The notes beneath the pieces were generated by a model. That model made no database searches. It saw nothing but the letters and a program-made list of their open reading frames with translations, and had not been told where the DNA came from. The position numbers and the translations under genes were made by a program. Positions 34,400 through 45,650 of a stretch of 64,000 nucleotides of DNA are shown in pieces. This DNA comes from Liolophura sinensis (Eukaryota > Mollusca > Polyplacophora > Chitonida > Chitonidae), in contig NC_088306.1 in the NCBI RefSeq assembly GCF_032854445.1, forward strand, positions 23,159,764 to 23,223,763, given 5' to 3'. The number at the start of each line of letters is the position of its first letter. The first letter of the stretch is position 1.

Positions 34400-34935
34400 A
34401 CATTCATCTTGTTATCGGTCCATGCAGATAAAGCCTCTTTCAGACGTATAATACAACGTCATCTTCAATCCTTGTGTAGCATGATGAAGTGAGTCGACAG
34501 AGATCTTCTGGAGTCCACACTCCTCACAGCGTATGCTCCGCTCTCCCATTGTTCACTACATCACTTACACCACTGACAAATTTTATACAAAAATCTTGAA
34601 ATGCGCCGCGGTTACTGAGGTCAAGATGATGAGACAGGAAAGGATGTCAGAAAATACAAAACCTCAGTCTCAGCCTTTGTTTCTATTAATTCTGTATACA
34701 CATGCATTATGTTTATCTAAGACATGCGCTACATGATTCTAATCAACAGCTGAAGCAATTTTATAGATGAATCTTGATTTATTAGTTCCGTGCAAATAGT
34801 GATGAGGCTAAACCAACGGGCGCTGTACAGACTCCAAAGGTCAAGGTTGTCTTGTGGTGGCAGTCATGTAAACTGCACATGCGCTGCACATGGAGAAGTT
34901 TTCAATTATTTATCCGTAATGTAAAAGCAAAAAAA
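34400..34935. other. No gene seen
   Basis: No supported exon. A family C-like or other repeat is not recognisable here. Confidence 0.4.
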
Positions 34936-34939
34936 TTGC

Positions 34940-35095
34940 CGTTATTACACCACAGATACACATGGCATGAGGGAGTGCCTGCTTAGGGTTCAGAAACGTC
35001 GTGCGTACCATTTTTTCAGTCATATAAGTTAGAGTGCATGTACGTCTAATGTGCCACCTTATTGCAGGACGGATTTCCATCGCTCTTATCTGGTG
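34940..35095 (-). mobile_element. SINE family B fragment
   Basis: TTTTTTCAGTCATATAAGTT and TTGCAGGACGGATTTCCATC match the tail half of the full copy next to it. Confidence 0.7.
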
Positions 35096-35096
35096 A

Positions 35097-35452
35097 GTAA
35101 GTGAGTGCTTGGGGTTTAACGTCGTACTCAACAATTTTTCAGTCATATGACGACGAAGGAATCCTGAAAGTGCATGTAATGTGCCTCCTTGTTGCAGGAC
35201 TGATTTCCATCGTTCTTTTATCTAGTGCTGCTTCACTGAAACGACTTACCGAAGGCAAGTAAGCCGCCCCACCTGAGCCATTATACTTATACCTGTCAAC
35301 CAATCGTTACGCCATCCCCTTGATACTGAACGCCAAGCGAGGAAGCTACAACATCCTGTTTTAAGGTCTTAGGTGAGACTCGACCTAGGATGGACCCTGG
35401 ATCTATTGCTCCCGAAGAGGACGCCCTACTAACTGTGCCATCGGGGCCGGTT
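35097..35452 (-). mobile_element. SINE family B, near full length
   Basis: On the minus strand it starts with a tRNA-like head (GGCCCCGATGGCACAGTTAG, B-box-like AGGTCGAGTCT). It continues through GTAGCTTCCTCGCTTGGCGT and ends in the tail TATGACTGAAAAATTGTTGA, GTACGACGTTAAACCCCAAG. Confidence 0.85.
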
Positions 35453-35459
35453 CACATGA

Positions 35460-37130
35460 TAAGAAAACAAATAGTTGTGTAGGAATATAATTAATAAGCT
35501 CTCATTCGTAAATTTGGGATATTTTCATCAAACCAACAGTGTAGACAACACCTCAGGAAAACTGCTTAGTGGAAACTTTCAGTATTACCGTAAATACGCC
35601 ACTAACACGCAAGATATGTAAAAAATGGCTACACGAATATAATTAATAAGCTGTCATTCGTAAATTCGGGACATTTTCTTGAAACAAGAGGGGTACCATG
35701 AAAACTCAGGTTTTATTCTAACTGTCCGTGTAAACGCTAACAGAAACATCTTAAACTGCCCCTAGTACCATGACGTAAATGGTGGACGGTAACAGAAACA
35801 CGAGATGGTTCGAGACAAGGTGTGAAAATCGAATACATTTCAAAGCCTCTGAAGATTGAACATAAAACTATGCTTAAAAACATACAAATCATGCCTAGAT
35901 GGAGGATAACTCCAAGTAACAAAGATTTAGGCTTAGATTTAGGTCTAGACCCGGATTTACCCTGCAATCTTGTTCTGAAGGGAAAGACAGTATTATATGT
36001 TTGTTTCTACTGAACGTGGAGAAAGCCTAAAAATACATAAAATTCATATGAAAGAATGCGAAAAATTAGTTGTACATGTGGCCTTTAATACGTGTGTCGA
36101 TTTTTCTTTAAATGGAAAAAGAAACTTCAAAATAATGTTTGCATGGTGGGTATTTGGGACCACCTCTTGATATATAGTGTCTTTACCTAAAAATGTCATA
36201 ATGTGAATGACAAACATGTTTAATAAATATATTTGTACTAGAACTTGGTCTTTTCAGCTAACAAATGTGTTCAATCTGGATTTTGATTACATTTATATTT
36301 TTCCATATTCATAAATGTTACTATAATACAGAATAAATAACAATTGAGTATAAACAACAAATTTACACTGAAATGAATTTATTACACACGCATCACGTCC
36401 TGATTTAGAACATTATCATGCAAAAATGATATATACCAAGAGGTAATGCCGTAATAAATGAAATGAACGAAATTTATTTTACCTCTAGCTGTAACTACAT
36501 GATCTCACGGCGTTGTACCTTGAAAGGTCGATGTAAGGGAATTCCGTTACGAAAAAACAATATAATATATTCGCAAATACAGCTTACCGTGTGGAGTTTC
36601 TAAAATGACGTTTTCTCTTTCAATTATAAAAAAAGTATTCTAACTGCATTTCTTTGAAATAATATTGATGTCAAACATATCTCTTTATGTAAATTTTCTT
36701 TACTGTTTGATAAAAATAGAAAAGTTATGCACTTTTCCTTGTATAGGCCTATAGCTATGAAACTTGGGGATTTAGCAAATACGACGATACTTCATGAATT
36801 TAGTATACATTGATGACAAATGAGAAAAACACGCCTAATGCTGTGGTATATGCTTTGTTATGGATTGCTTAGATCTTTAATTTTATTGGCTGGGCATTTT
36901 AAGTATGCCTCGTCATCTGAACATTCTAAATTTTGAAATAGAATGGGGCACGCCTGGTGCGATGAAGGGCTTCTAAGGTTTTGGTAATTATATTACCATG
37001 ATAGTTCAAGGAATAATAAAGATACATTTCTAGCTATATCTTGAAAAAAATGTGACTAAAATACAAATTTTCTTTATTATGTGACTGTACATTAATAGTA
37101 AAGTTTGGAATATGAATTGTATGATTGGCA
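35460..37130. other. No gene seen
   Basis: AT-rich. The phrase AGGAATATAATTAATAAGCT..CATTCGTAAATTTGGGA is duplicated near 35482 and 35635, a short local duplication. Nothing else is supported. Confidence 0.45.
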
Positions 37131-37135
37131 GTTGT

Positions 37136-37425
37136 TTATTTATCTATTTGATTAAGGTTTAACACTCTATTCAAGAACATTTCACTCATACGACATTTCA
37201 CTTATACGACCGCATTATAGTAGGAAGACATCGGTTGATGGTGACAAATTCAGTAACATGTCACGTCATAGGGGATTCGAGATGATGTAAGAGAAGCCCG
37301 TATGGTCGCGGTTTACCCCGGGCTCTGTCCGTTTTCCTTCCATCATAATGCTGACCGCCGTCGTATAAGTGAAATATTCTTGAGTACGGCGTAAAACATC
37401 AATCAAATAAATAAATAAATGAATG
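37136..37425. mobile_element. Two SINE family A fragments in inverted orientation
   Basis: The segment 37136-37210 is a minus-strand tail fragment. The segment 37300-37425 is a plus-strand core and tail (GCTGACCGCCGTCGTATAAG, TACGGCGTAAAACATCAATC, A-rich end). Confidence 0.8.
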
Positions 37426-37774
37426 TAAGAGAAATGACTACATCAAGGAGAATATAACCAGAGCAGCCAAAAAAGTGTGATAGTTAGCTAATGATCACAC
37501 ATAGCCGGGGAAATCTGGCCCCTTGCCAGCTTAAATCAGTGAGGTTTTTCTTTTTTGTTTCTTCATGTAAATGCTTATATAGTAGCAACTTAGAAACACT
37601 CTATAGTATTATGGCTTAAGCAGAATGAAGCGAAAAAGACTAGTTTCACGTGTTACCATAGCTTGTACAAAAACTGAGTATTTACAATGTAACTTTACCC
37701 TCGGCAAATATATTTGAGAAATCTCACATTATACACGTGTGTACAAATGCTGATGACATTTTGATACTATGTCT

Positions 37775-38025
37775 ACTTGTGGTAGGGCGAGTCTATGCCA
37801 TCAAAGTGCTGCCGTCACTGAAATATTATGCCCAGGATACCAGACATGGCGCCTCACTTTTCATATTATGCAGACACCGGGCCAGGCAGCCCTTCTCAGT
37901 GCTGAGCCCAGAACCATTCAGCAACAAGTAGGATTTCCAAAGTTTTCGGTATGACCCGATCCGGGTTTGGTCCCAGGTCTTCCGACTTCGAGGAGGACGC
38001 CATAACCGTTATGCCATAGAAGAGG
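37775..38025 (-). mobile_element. SINE family C copy
   Basis: GTAGGGCGAGTCTATGCCAT, AAGTGCTGCCGTCACTGAAA, CAGACACCGGGCC and a head region reading GAAGTCGGAAGACCTGGG on the minus strand match the copy at 53668-54035. Confidence 0.75.
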
Positions 38026-38029
38026 TATT

Positions 38030-38720
38030 TTCCGTAAATGACGCTGTCTGCGCTATATATTACGAAAAAAAAAATACAACAGCAACAAAAGCACTAAAGA
38101 ACCAAGTTGTGGACTTCACCTCGTGCGAATAAGTTTTTAAAAAAACTGGGCCATGGTCCACTTATCTGAGAAGTATAATTTTCACAGTGTTATGATTTGA
38201 CCAGTCCTTACCCCGCTCCACTGTTCTATAGTCTAAGGAGACCACTCCGTTGGCTTTGCGTGCAGACACGGAAAGACCCGCTATTCCCTGTTCATTCTTT
38301 CAATGAACTACATTTTGACATCAGTGTGCAAACAAGCAAATACCCGATCATGTTTTCTCATTCTTTCTCTTCAGTGGTTTTCATTACTAACGTCTGTCTC
38401 TAGGGGACGAATGGAACGCCACGCCCCACACCGCAGTCTTCTAGTGCAGATATGCCCTGGACATTTAAATACGTTTAGGAGACATGTGGTACAAAGATGC
38501 CAGTCGATAATACCTCGTTGTCCCGAGTGAAACTGGATATATATATATTTGTATATATGTATATACATATATGTATATGTGGAGACATTTGCTAGTGCGT
38601 GTAAGATGTACAACACAAGTCGAGGTAAGAGTGTGTACTAGTTTGCGGTGGTTTTGTGTAGGCCAAGACTGTACATTGTGCATGGGCTTATACAGCAGTG
38701 TATTATTACATTTTTCCCTT
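38030..38720. other. No gene seen; TA-rich microsatellite
   Basis: Apart from the TA-rich tract 38536-38580 (TATATATATATTTGTATATA), nothing is supported. Confidence 0.45.
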
Positions 38721-38726
38721 ATAGCT

Positions 38727-38860
38727 GAGTGAGTGAGTGAGTGAGTGAGTGCATGGAGTTTAACGGCGTACTTAACAATTTTTCAGTCATATGACCACGA
38801 ACGAATCCTTAGACAATGGCGCTGAGATTCATTTCTGCCGTGATCACTTTTACGTCGGTT
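38727..38860 (-). mobile_element. SINE family B tail fragment
   Basis: Begins with (GAGT)n, then GGAGTTTAACGGCGTACTTA, ACAATTTTTCAGTCATATGA. 5'-truncated. Confidence 0.8.
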
Positions 38861-39129
38861 TAAAGATTTATTTAGATAATCAGGCCATATTACTCTTTCA
38901 ATTTGTAAATAAACAATGATTCGGATGTTTTTAAGGATGTCAGCCAACGACTCAAAGGATGGAATATCGCCCTATTTGAAAGTGAATTAACATTCAAGCT
39001 CCGTTAAAATAAACTGGCAATATCAATTTTAACCAAGAAAGCACGAGTTAGCATTTATGATTATATCTGTCAATATAATATATATCGAAAATGTCTCTTG
39101 GTTGTCTGGTACACTAAAAAATGAACTGT

Positions 39130-39340
39130 GAATTTGAACACAAAGTATGCTGTCTGCATGAGTGATGCTAGAACGTATAATTCTTATTACAACACAATAT
39201 TTTGTCATATTCAACATAATATTTTGTTAGTCTAATAGAATCTTTATGTTGAATTAATGGAATATGTGTGTTATATTGAACAGAATAATCTGTTGCAATG
39301 GCAGAATATATTCCAGCGTCACACAGTATCAGATTAGTGA
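39130..39340. mobile_element. Palindromic MITE, copy 2
   Basis: Ends GAGTGATGCTAGAACGTATA and ATGGCAGAATATATTCCAGC. The middle shares TGTTAGTCTAATAGAATCTT and GTTGAATTAA with copy 1 at 10277. Confidence 0.8.
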
Positions 39341-39344
39341 TTTC

Positions 39345-41160
39345 TGTGTGTATGAAACACTGACTACATGTATATGTAGTTCGTAGTCAGCACAAACAGG
39401 AACGTTATGCTGCTTGAATCTTGAGTGTTATGAATTGAGATTGCCGCAATGTCCTGGATATGTCACAGAGTTCGTTATTTATTTCTCTTACTGAGTAAGA
39501 AAGAAAGCCAATGCCTTCTTTTATTTAACTGATTGATATTTTTAATATCCTCACAGTTCATAAAACTCAGTCTAGTAAGAGAAATGCTATACAACTTTAC
39601 CCCCCCCCCCCTCCAAAAAAGTCCATTTTAAAGACAAATAAATGTCATAAAATATAACTTTAAAAGCTGAAGGTTACATTTTCCTGGTTGGATATCATCT
39701 AACCTCCCAATCAAACCTCATAACACGTTTTTAAGATTATCAAAATTCACAGAAAGAGGCAAAATCTGCAACTTGGCCATGGACGAAATTTTAGGTCATC
39801 TACGGTATCCTAACCCCCGCAGACATGCTGGGGAGGCTAGGAGAAGGAGGATTTTTTCTATGTAACCAGACCAAAGATACCTTAAATATCTGTAATTACC
39901 CTTGTCACATCCTATCATTCCCACTCACCCTTATATCTTGAAAAGGCACATAAAGTTAGACAAGACAAGAAGTTTGTACTTCTTTGCCAACTCCTGAGTA
40001 AAGACTCAGTATGCACAAGATCGATCCAACACAACTGAACTCAGTACCACTGTTGTGTCGAGTTCTAAGCACTCATGTATGCCAAATAACAACGTGTGGA
40101 TTTATACTCCAGTCAGGGATGTGTGTACCTATAAATCTTTATGTTGTATGGCAATCACTTGCTGGGACCAACTCCGTGCGACCAGTTGTTTCGCGTGTTA
40201 AAACTCTTGTGTTTGCCGAGCTTTAGATTTTGTGCAATGCTGAGCCGTATTTGTAATGTGTTAACTGTGGCTTTTGTGCAGCAGGGTTCGGTTTGCGAGT
40301 CGTATACGATATCATTTTACTGTATACAGTATTATCCGATCGACCAGTTTAAGCGTAATGTTTATACCTTCCCATCTGGAGTCCTGTCTATCACTTCATG
40401 ATCGGTTTTATTGGTCTACCAAGCGCTCATCGCCTTCCTTCCCATAGGGTATGTACACATCTGTTCAGTGTATATGTATGCATGGATATACATTATGGTG
40501 TCTAAAAGTGAGCTTATGGAATATTCTGAACAACCGACCCGTTTAGAAGTTCTAAGTTCGTCTATGTATGTAAGCTCGTCATTTGCTATTTTTTGTAGGT
40601 TATATGTAGTTAACATTTACACATAGAAACTGCACTGAAACGTGCTGCACTCCGCCTAATGAGTTTCTGCATTTTGGCCGGAGATTAACTGTGTGTCTGA
40701 CAAACACGCCTGTATTTTAAGCAGTTCTAAACAAACGAAGTCTAATAAATTGTAATGAACATCAATGCATTTTTTTACCTAACCCTGCTTCAACCATGGT
40801 GCTAACTATTGGGGTGGGGTGGGGGTGGGGGTGGGGTGGCGTGGGGGGACAATTTAACCATTAAGCATTTAAACGATAACTGAGGTAAATTGAGTCTGCC
40901 ATTATTCACCGGTGACGTGTGACCATTTGCCAGCTATCACACTGTCGTCTCTGCCCTGGTTGTACTCTCTGTGCTTTACGTCTTTTTTTTATGTTGCCTG
41001 TCTGCATGTCACCAACGTTTTCAAAAGTAGCTATACGCGGATTTGAATGGAGTTTTATGCACAGTTTGGCCTTGGGACTTAAGTTTTAGTTCGGTGATGA
41101 GAAATTCTATCATAAAAAAGCATTGTCGGAGACAAAAAAAAATCTTGACACCAAAAAATA
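39345..41160. other. No gene seen; C- and G-rich tracts
   Basis: Holds a C run (39601-39612) and a quadruplex-prone G tract (40813-40850). The segment 39980-40750 has TATAAAT near 40130 and AATAAA near 40743 and might be another LTR, but I could not define ends or a duplication. Confidence 0.4.
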
Positions 41161-41164
41161 TCTT

Positions 41165-41385
41165 GTTAAATTTAACAGTCTGCTGTCTGAGTGATGCTAG
41201 GATGTATTCTGTTATTGTAGAAGATTGTTCCCTTAAATAAAGCCCATACTCTCTTAAATCAACATAATGATTGTATTTGACTACCAGAATATTACTTTGA
41301 ATATGACAGATTATTATATTGTAATAGCAGAATCCATTCTAGTATCACTCAGACAACAGACTCGCTGTTAAAATTAACTGATTAT
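41165..41385. mobile_element. Palindromic MITE, copy 3
   Basis: The best pair of inverted ends: GTTAAATTTAACAGTCTGCT with GTCTGAGTGATGCTAGGATG, against CATTCTAGTATCACTCAGAC with GCTGTTAAAATTAAC. Confidence 0.88.
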
Positions 41386-41512
41386 TTTTTTTATCGTAAT
41401 GTAGTCTGTGTTACTGGGTGGAGTTTGACCTAAATACATGAGGTCCAGCTGTTGTGAGGTAGAACACTCTTCGTGTTGAAAACAAGTTTTTGGTGCTTAA
41501 TGGTATGATTTT

Positions 41513-41732
41513 ATTTATTTATTTATTTAATTATTTATTTACTTGATTAGTGTATGGAGCAATACTCAAGAACATTTCACTTATAGGACAGTGGCCACCA
41601 TTTTTGATGAGAAGAAACCAGGGCGAGCCCAAGGAAAACGCACGACCATCCACAGGTTGCTGGCAGACCGTCCCACGTAAGGCCGGAGAGGAAGCCAGCA
41701 TGAGCTGGACTCACAGCGATCGCATTTGTGAT
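41513..41732 (-). mobile_element. SINE family A copy
   Basis: TTTA-rich end, tail (CTCAAGAACATTTCACTTAT), core, and head down to CACAGCGATCGCATTTG. Confidence 0.85.
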
Positions 41733-41817
41733 ATTTAATAGTATGAATCAGAAAAAGTATTGTAAAATTTTGGCATTTTATGCGAACGCCCAACATATCG
41801 GTGTGACTTGTGATCTC

Positions 41818-41885
41818 ACATGTCACTGACGAAAGGCAATTTTGGTAGTGATTATTAGCGATTTTGCTGATAGCTGAATTAATAT
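41818..41885. mobile_element. End fragment of the fold-back repeat
   Basis: GTCACTGACGAAAGGCAATT, TTGGTAGTGA and a following TAGCTGAATTAATATAG resemble the outer end of the arm at 13383-13640. Confidence 0.5.
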
Positions 41886-41898
41886 AGTTATACATGGA

Positions 41899-42050
41899 AA
41901 GGTCTGCAGCAGCCGACGGATGGTCGTGAGTTTTCCCCGGGCTCTGCTCGGTTTCCTTCCACCAGAATGCTGACCGCCGTCGTATAAGTGGTCAGCATAT
42001 TCTTGAGTAGGGCGAAATACCCCAATCGAATAAATAAACAAATGAATAAA
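41899..42050 (+). mobile_element. SINE family A copy, 5'-truncated
   Basis: GGTCTGCAGCAGCCGACGGA through GCTGACCGCCGTCGTATAAG to an AAATAAACAAATGAATAAA end. A small internal duplication (GGTCAGCATA) sits in the tail. Confidence 0.8.
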
Positions 42051-42089
42051 GGCTACAGTTTAGAGACAGCGGAGTACATTCAGGACAGA

Positions 42090-42900
42090 GCTATATGTCA
42101 GGCACCCAGCAGGTATTTAGTCGAGGTATTTAGGTTTATAGGGCGATCACGCGAGATTCAGTCGAGATTCACACTAGACTTCAACGACATTCGCTCGATA
42201 CTCTCGTGCAGATCTCGCACCCTCGCTATAATCTCGCATTGTCGAGTGAATCTCGCCTCCTCGTTGGAATCTCGCTCCCTTGTTCAATTATCGACCAAAT
42301 CTCGGCAGAATATCGACCAAAAATTGCAGTAAACCCAATCGGCGTTTCAGAGGTCTCGCGAGTTTATGCACATATCGGCGAGACAGTTAGTAGCTCTCGC
42401 TAACTTACGTAAATAAAAGACGTTACTGAATGGTAGTTGCTAGACTGAATACGCAACGGACCCGACGGCACCGTTGGCACTAAACGGAAAATCACGTCTT
42501 TCAGCTTGTGTAGTTTGCGAGAGCTTCCACCTGTCTCACCGATATCATCGTGAACTGGCCAGATCCCTGAAACGCCGATAGGGCTTATCAGCATTGAATC
42601 TCGTCAGAATGCCGCTGTCACCACGAAATAAGTAATTTTGTATCTAAGCTGAAGTGACATTCGGACGAGGCCTGGTCGACAGTGCGACATTCTGGCGAGA
42701 TTTAGACAACATTCAGTCCAGAAGGCGACATTTTAACCTATTCTCGCTCTGTCGTTAGAATGCTGGATTAACATCGACCAAATCTCACCCTGTCGCCTGA
42801 ATGGGGCTTAAATCTCGACTAAATCTCGCGTTCTCGAACAAATGTCGGTTGAATCTCGCCCTCTCGCCCGAATCTCCACCGACTCTCGAATTCCGGTTTA
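42090..42900. repeat. Fold-back element with TCTCG-rich subrepeats
   Basis: Arms 42337-42424 and 42493-42581 are inverted repeats (AATCGGCGTTTCAG against CTGAAACGCCGAT; GGCGAGACAG against CTGTCTCACC; AAAGACGT / ACGTCTTTC). Outside the arms are irregular subrepeats of the form AATCTCGCC plus CTCG. Similar subrepeats occur at 51640-51860 beyond the Polinton-like element. Confidence 0.7.
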
Positions 42901-43050
42901 GTCGGTTTAGCCGGTTTTGTGCCCCTGTCCCTGATTGAGGTTCTGTCACTGTCTGGGATCCACAGCTACATTGCAAGGTTGATCTCAGCACAATCGAGAT
43001 GGGTTGTTCTCGGTTGCCTGTACGCATATGAAGTTAATTTCACGCGATCT

Positions 43051-43420
43051 GACCGGCCCTGATAGCACAGTTGGTAGAGCGTCCGCTACGAGGGCGGTAG
43101 AATCAAGATCAATGCTGGCCACACGTTCGGGTCACACATAAGACTTTAGAAGAGGAGTTGTAGCTTCCTCGCTTAGCGTTCAGCATTAAGGAATAGTGTT
43201 AACGACTGGTTGACCTGTATCAGTATAATGGTTTGAGTGGGGCTGCTTACTGTCCTTCGGTAAGTCGTCTCAATGAAGCAGCACGAGATAAAAGAACGAT
43301 GGAAATCCGTCCTGTAAGAAGGAGGCACACTAAACGTGCATGGAATCAAAGGACTCCTTCGTCGTAATATGACAGAAAAATTGTTAAGTACGACATTAAA
43401 CCCCAAGCACTCAAGTACTC
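43051..43420 (+). mobile_element. SINE family B, full length
   Basis: tRNA-like head with A box TAGCACAGTTGGTAGAGCG and a B-box-like CGTTCGGGTCA. The body contains GTTGTAGCTTCCTCGCTTAG and CTTCGGTAAGTCGTCTCAAT, and the tail TATGACAGAAAAATTGTTAA, GTACGACATTAAACCCC. Confidence 0.88.
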
Positions 43421-43527
43421 ATGTGATGTGGAATGAAAAAATGAACTTCTCATTTGATATCAATCAAAAATATGCCCAGTGCAATGCACCAAGCAGTCCT
43501 TACTTCCAAAAGAATCATAATAATACA

Positions 43528-43528
43528 C

Positions 43529-43563
<35 letters not shown>
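43528..43563 (+). repeat. (AAT)n microsatellite
   Basis: About 11-12 AAT units. Confidence 0.92.
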
Positions 43564-43566
<3 letters not shown>

Positions 43567-43619
43567 CTTTACCGTAGCAAAACAATATCACGAATAAGGG
43601 ACGCACAATGGGACTTTTT

Positions 43620-43795
43620 ATGGTGACAGTTCTCAACTGTCCTTCCCTATTTCAAACCCCCAATGGATTTTAACATTTTTGGTAACAGTTCTCAACTGTT
43701 CTTCCCTATTTCAAACTCCCCATGGATTTTAACATTTTTGGTGACAGTTCTCAACTGTTCTTCCCTATTTCAAACTTCCCATGGATTTTAACTCG
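43620..43795. repeat. 57-bp tandem repeat, 3 units
   Basis: GTGACAGTTCTCAACTGTTC, TTCCCTATTTCAAACTTCCC and ATGGATTTTAACATTTTTG repeated three times with few changes. Confidence 0.92.
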
Positions 43796-43999
43796 AGGAT
43801 ATGACGATGTACGTTAGGGACAGATTAAACCATTTACGTTGTGAATAGCCATTAAAACCCATTATTGTGGTTAAAGCGACATATGCAAACACGGCATTTA
43901 AGTACAATTTCCGATGGCGTTAGCCTCGACGTAACCGTGAACAATCGGTGGGAAGTAGCCTCTTTAATGTCCGGGTATCAAATAAATAGGCCTATAGAT

Positions 44000-44492
44000 G
44001 CCGGGCCTAGTCCGTTTATACAATATACACTGTGGGACTGGGTGACCGTTCTCTTTATTTTGTAAGTATACTGTATACAAATTACATGTACATAGGGGCA
44101 CAGGAAGTGCTATATTTTGTCAGTGTACATTACCTGAAGAGGCCACCTGATCAGAAATTGCTGTGTATTGTTAGTTTATGCACGAAATGCTTGTATGAGT
44201 TCAGTCAGTGACTTTTTTTTACCTTGTGGGCATAGAGTATCTAAAGGGGCCCAGTCAGTGACTGCTACCACTATATATACAATAGGCCAACAAGTTGTGG
44301 CTCTGTCACTGCCTGCCTAAACTTGTCGGGACGGGTCGAGTACCTTAAGTGGTCCAGGAAGGATCAAATATATATTTGTCTGTGTGTACAGTATCTGGAT
44401 GGGCTCAGTCAATCACTAATGCAAATCGTCTAAATAGGTATGTAGGGGCCCTGTCAACAACTGCTGTTCACTGTCCTTATTGGTAATACCTG
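44000..44492. other. Left flank of the Polinton-like element; no gene
   Basis: Contains irregular repeats of GGGCCCAGTCAGTGACTGCT type; a similar phrase (CAATCAGTGACTGCTATAG) follows the right end near 51255. GGTAATACC at 44482-44490 resembles GGTAATGCC at 51233-51241, but no exact target-site duplication abuts the element. Confidence 0.45.
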
Positions 44493-44835
44493 AGTTCGCG
44501 CTCCGCTAGGCGCATGCGCGTAACGTCACACGTCACATGAGGCGCGCCAACGGACCAATGAGCGCAGCTCCTTCAGCTCTTCAGCATCGCGCTAAATCTG
44601 TCCACTGGGTGAGTTCCATTTCGCGCCAAAACTGATGTCGCGCACGAGAGCAGCTCCTTCAGCTCTATTTCACGCCAAAACTGACCCATGGGTGAGCTCC
44701 ATTTCGCGCCAAAACGTCGGCTTGTAAAGTTGAGTTGAGCAGTTCCTTCAGGCCGAAAGTGACTAATGGGATGACCGCGCGATTTTGGCGCCTAAATTTC
44801 GTTGACGTTGGCGCGGACGGGATAAGGTGTGTGGA
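44493..44835 (+). repeat. Left terminal inverted repeat
   Basis: Pairs with 50697-51163. Contains TTTTGGCGC-type sites at 44623-44631, 44706-44714 (both as GCGCCAAAA) and 44783-44791, plus the near-match ACGCCAAAA. Also carries repeated GAGCAGCTCCTTCAGCTC phrases. Confidence 0.85.
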
Positions 44836-45649
44836 GAGAGCAAGCTACCCGGTTCCTCTACCTGCCTAGACAAAGCCAGACCATGTTCACCCAGAGAGAG
44901 AGGCTACGCTGTCAGCATGAAACGATCCGCTAACCCTTTGCTGCCAGAGCCTGCCAAAAAGAAGGTGTGCCTGTCATCGCCCAGCGAGGCCGTGCGTCAC
45001 CCGTTATCCGACGATTGGTCTCTCTCCAGTCTGACAACCCCTGACGGCGCCATGCTCGTCCACGTGAAGAAACGGGAAAATACCGACCCGACGGTCCGCT
45101 CTACCTGAGCAAAGAAGGTGTCACCCTCAACTACCTCACCCACTAGCGAAACCTGGTAAAAGCCATTGCAGACATAGAAAACTTGCAGGTGGCAGCCGAG
45201 GAAGAGGCCGACTGCACGGGCGGCGGGGCGGTGGGGATGATGACGACAAGGTGAAGGCGGAGCCCGTGGCATTCAGTCTGGAGCAGCCAAAACCGGCTTC
45301 GCTGAAGTCAGAGCTAGAAGGGGTGCTGACTCACTTGCTGACGTGGCTGTCCACCCTCTACATCCTACAGTTGCAGCGCAAAGCACACCTGGACGCGATC
45401 GACGAGACCTCCCTTCCTCCCTTGCTGCAAGATCGAGAGCTGGCCGTCAGCATCTTTGACGAGGCCCGTACCCTTTACCTGAAAGAGGGACCCATGCTCG
45501 TCAATTTCATGCGCCAGGCTCGCAAGGCACCATCACTACCTTGGGAAGCGGGGAAGGCAGCGGGAATAGCAGTCCGTCTACCTCGTCCCTTCACCCTCGG
45601 CGACCAGCAACAGCAGCAGCAGCAGCTGTCGCAGTTGCAGTCCGTCTAA
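44827..45649 (+). pseudogene. PC4-like coactivator/ssDNA-binding protein remnant of the element
   Basis: Three successive frames look like one gene. The first (44827-45108) has a basic, nuclear-localisation-like PAKKKV and ends in a beta-rich DGAMLVHVKKREN. The second (from 45093) continues LYLSKEGVTLNYLTH, has TAG at 45144-45146, then RNLVKAIADIENL. This order resembles the PC4/p15 single-strand DNA-binding fold (beta strands, then KxGisL..W..L and a helix), with the stop where a Trp is usual. The third frame (to 45649) is a helical segment of about 130 residues ending in a Gln run that I do not recognise. At least two frameshifts and one nonsense codon. The PC4 assignment is by pattern only. 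Confidence 0.55.
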
Positions 45650-45650
45650 G

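Noticed and set aside
44493-44510. Exact target-site duplication for the Polinton-like element
   Set aside because: The six bases outside each end (TACCTG and CAACGA) differ. GGTAATACC/GGTAATGCC are similar but the right-hand one lies about 70 bases beyond the end.
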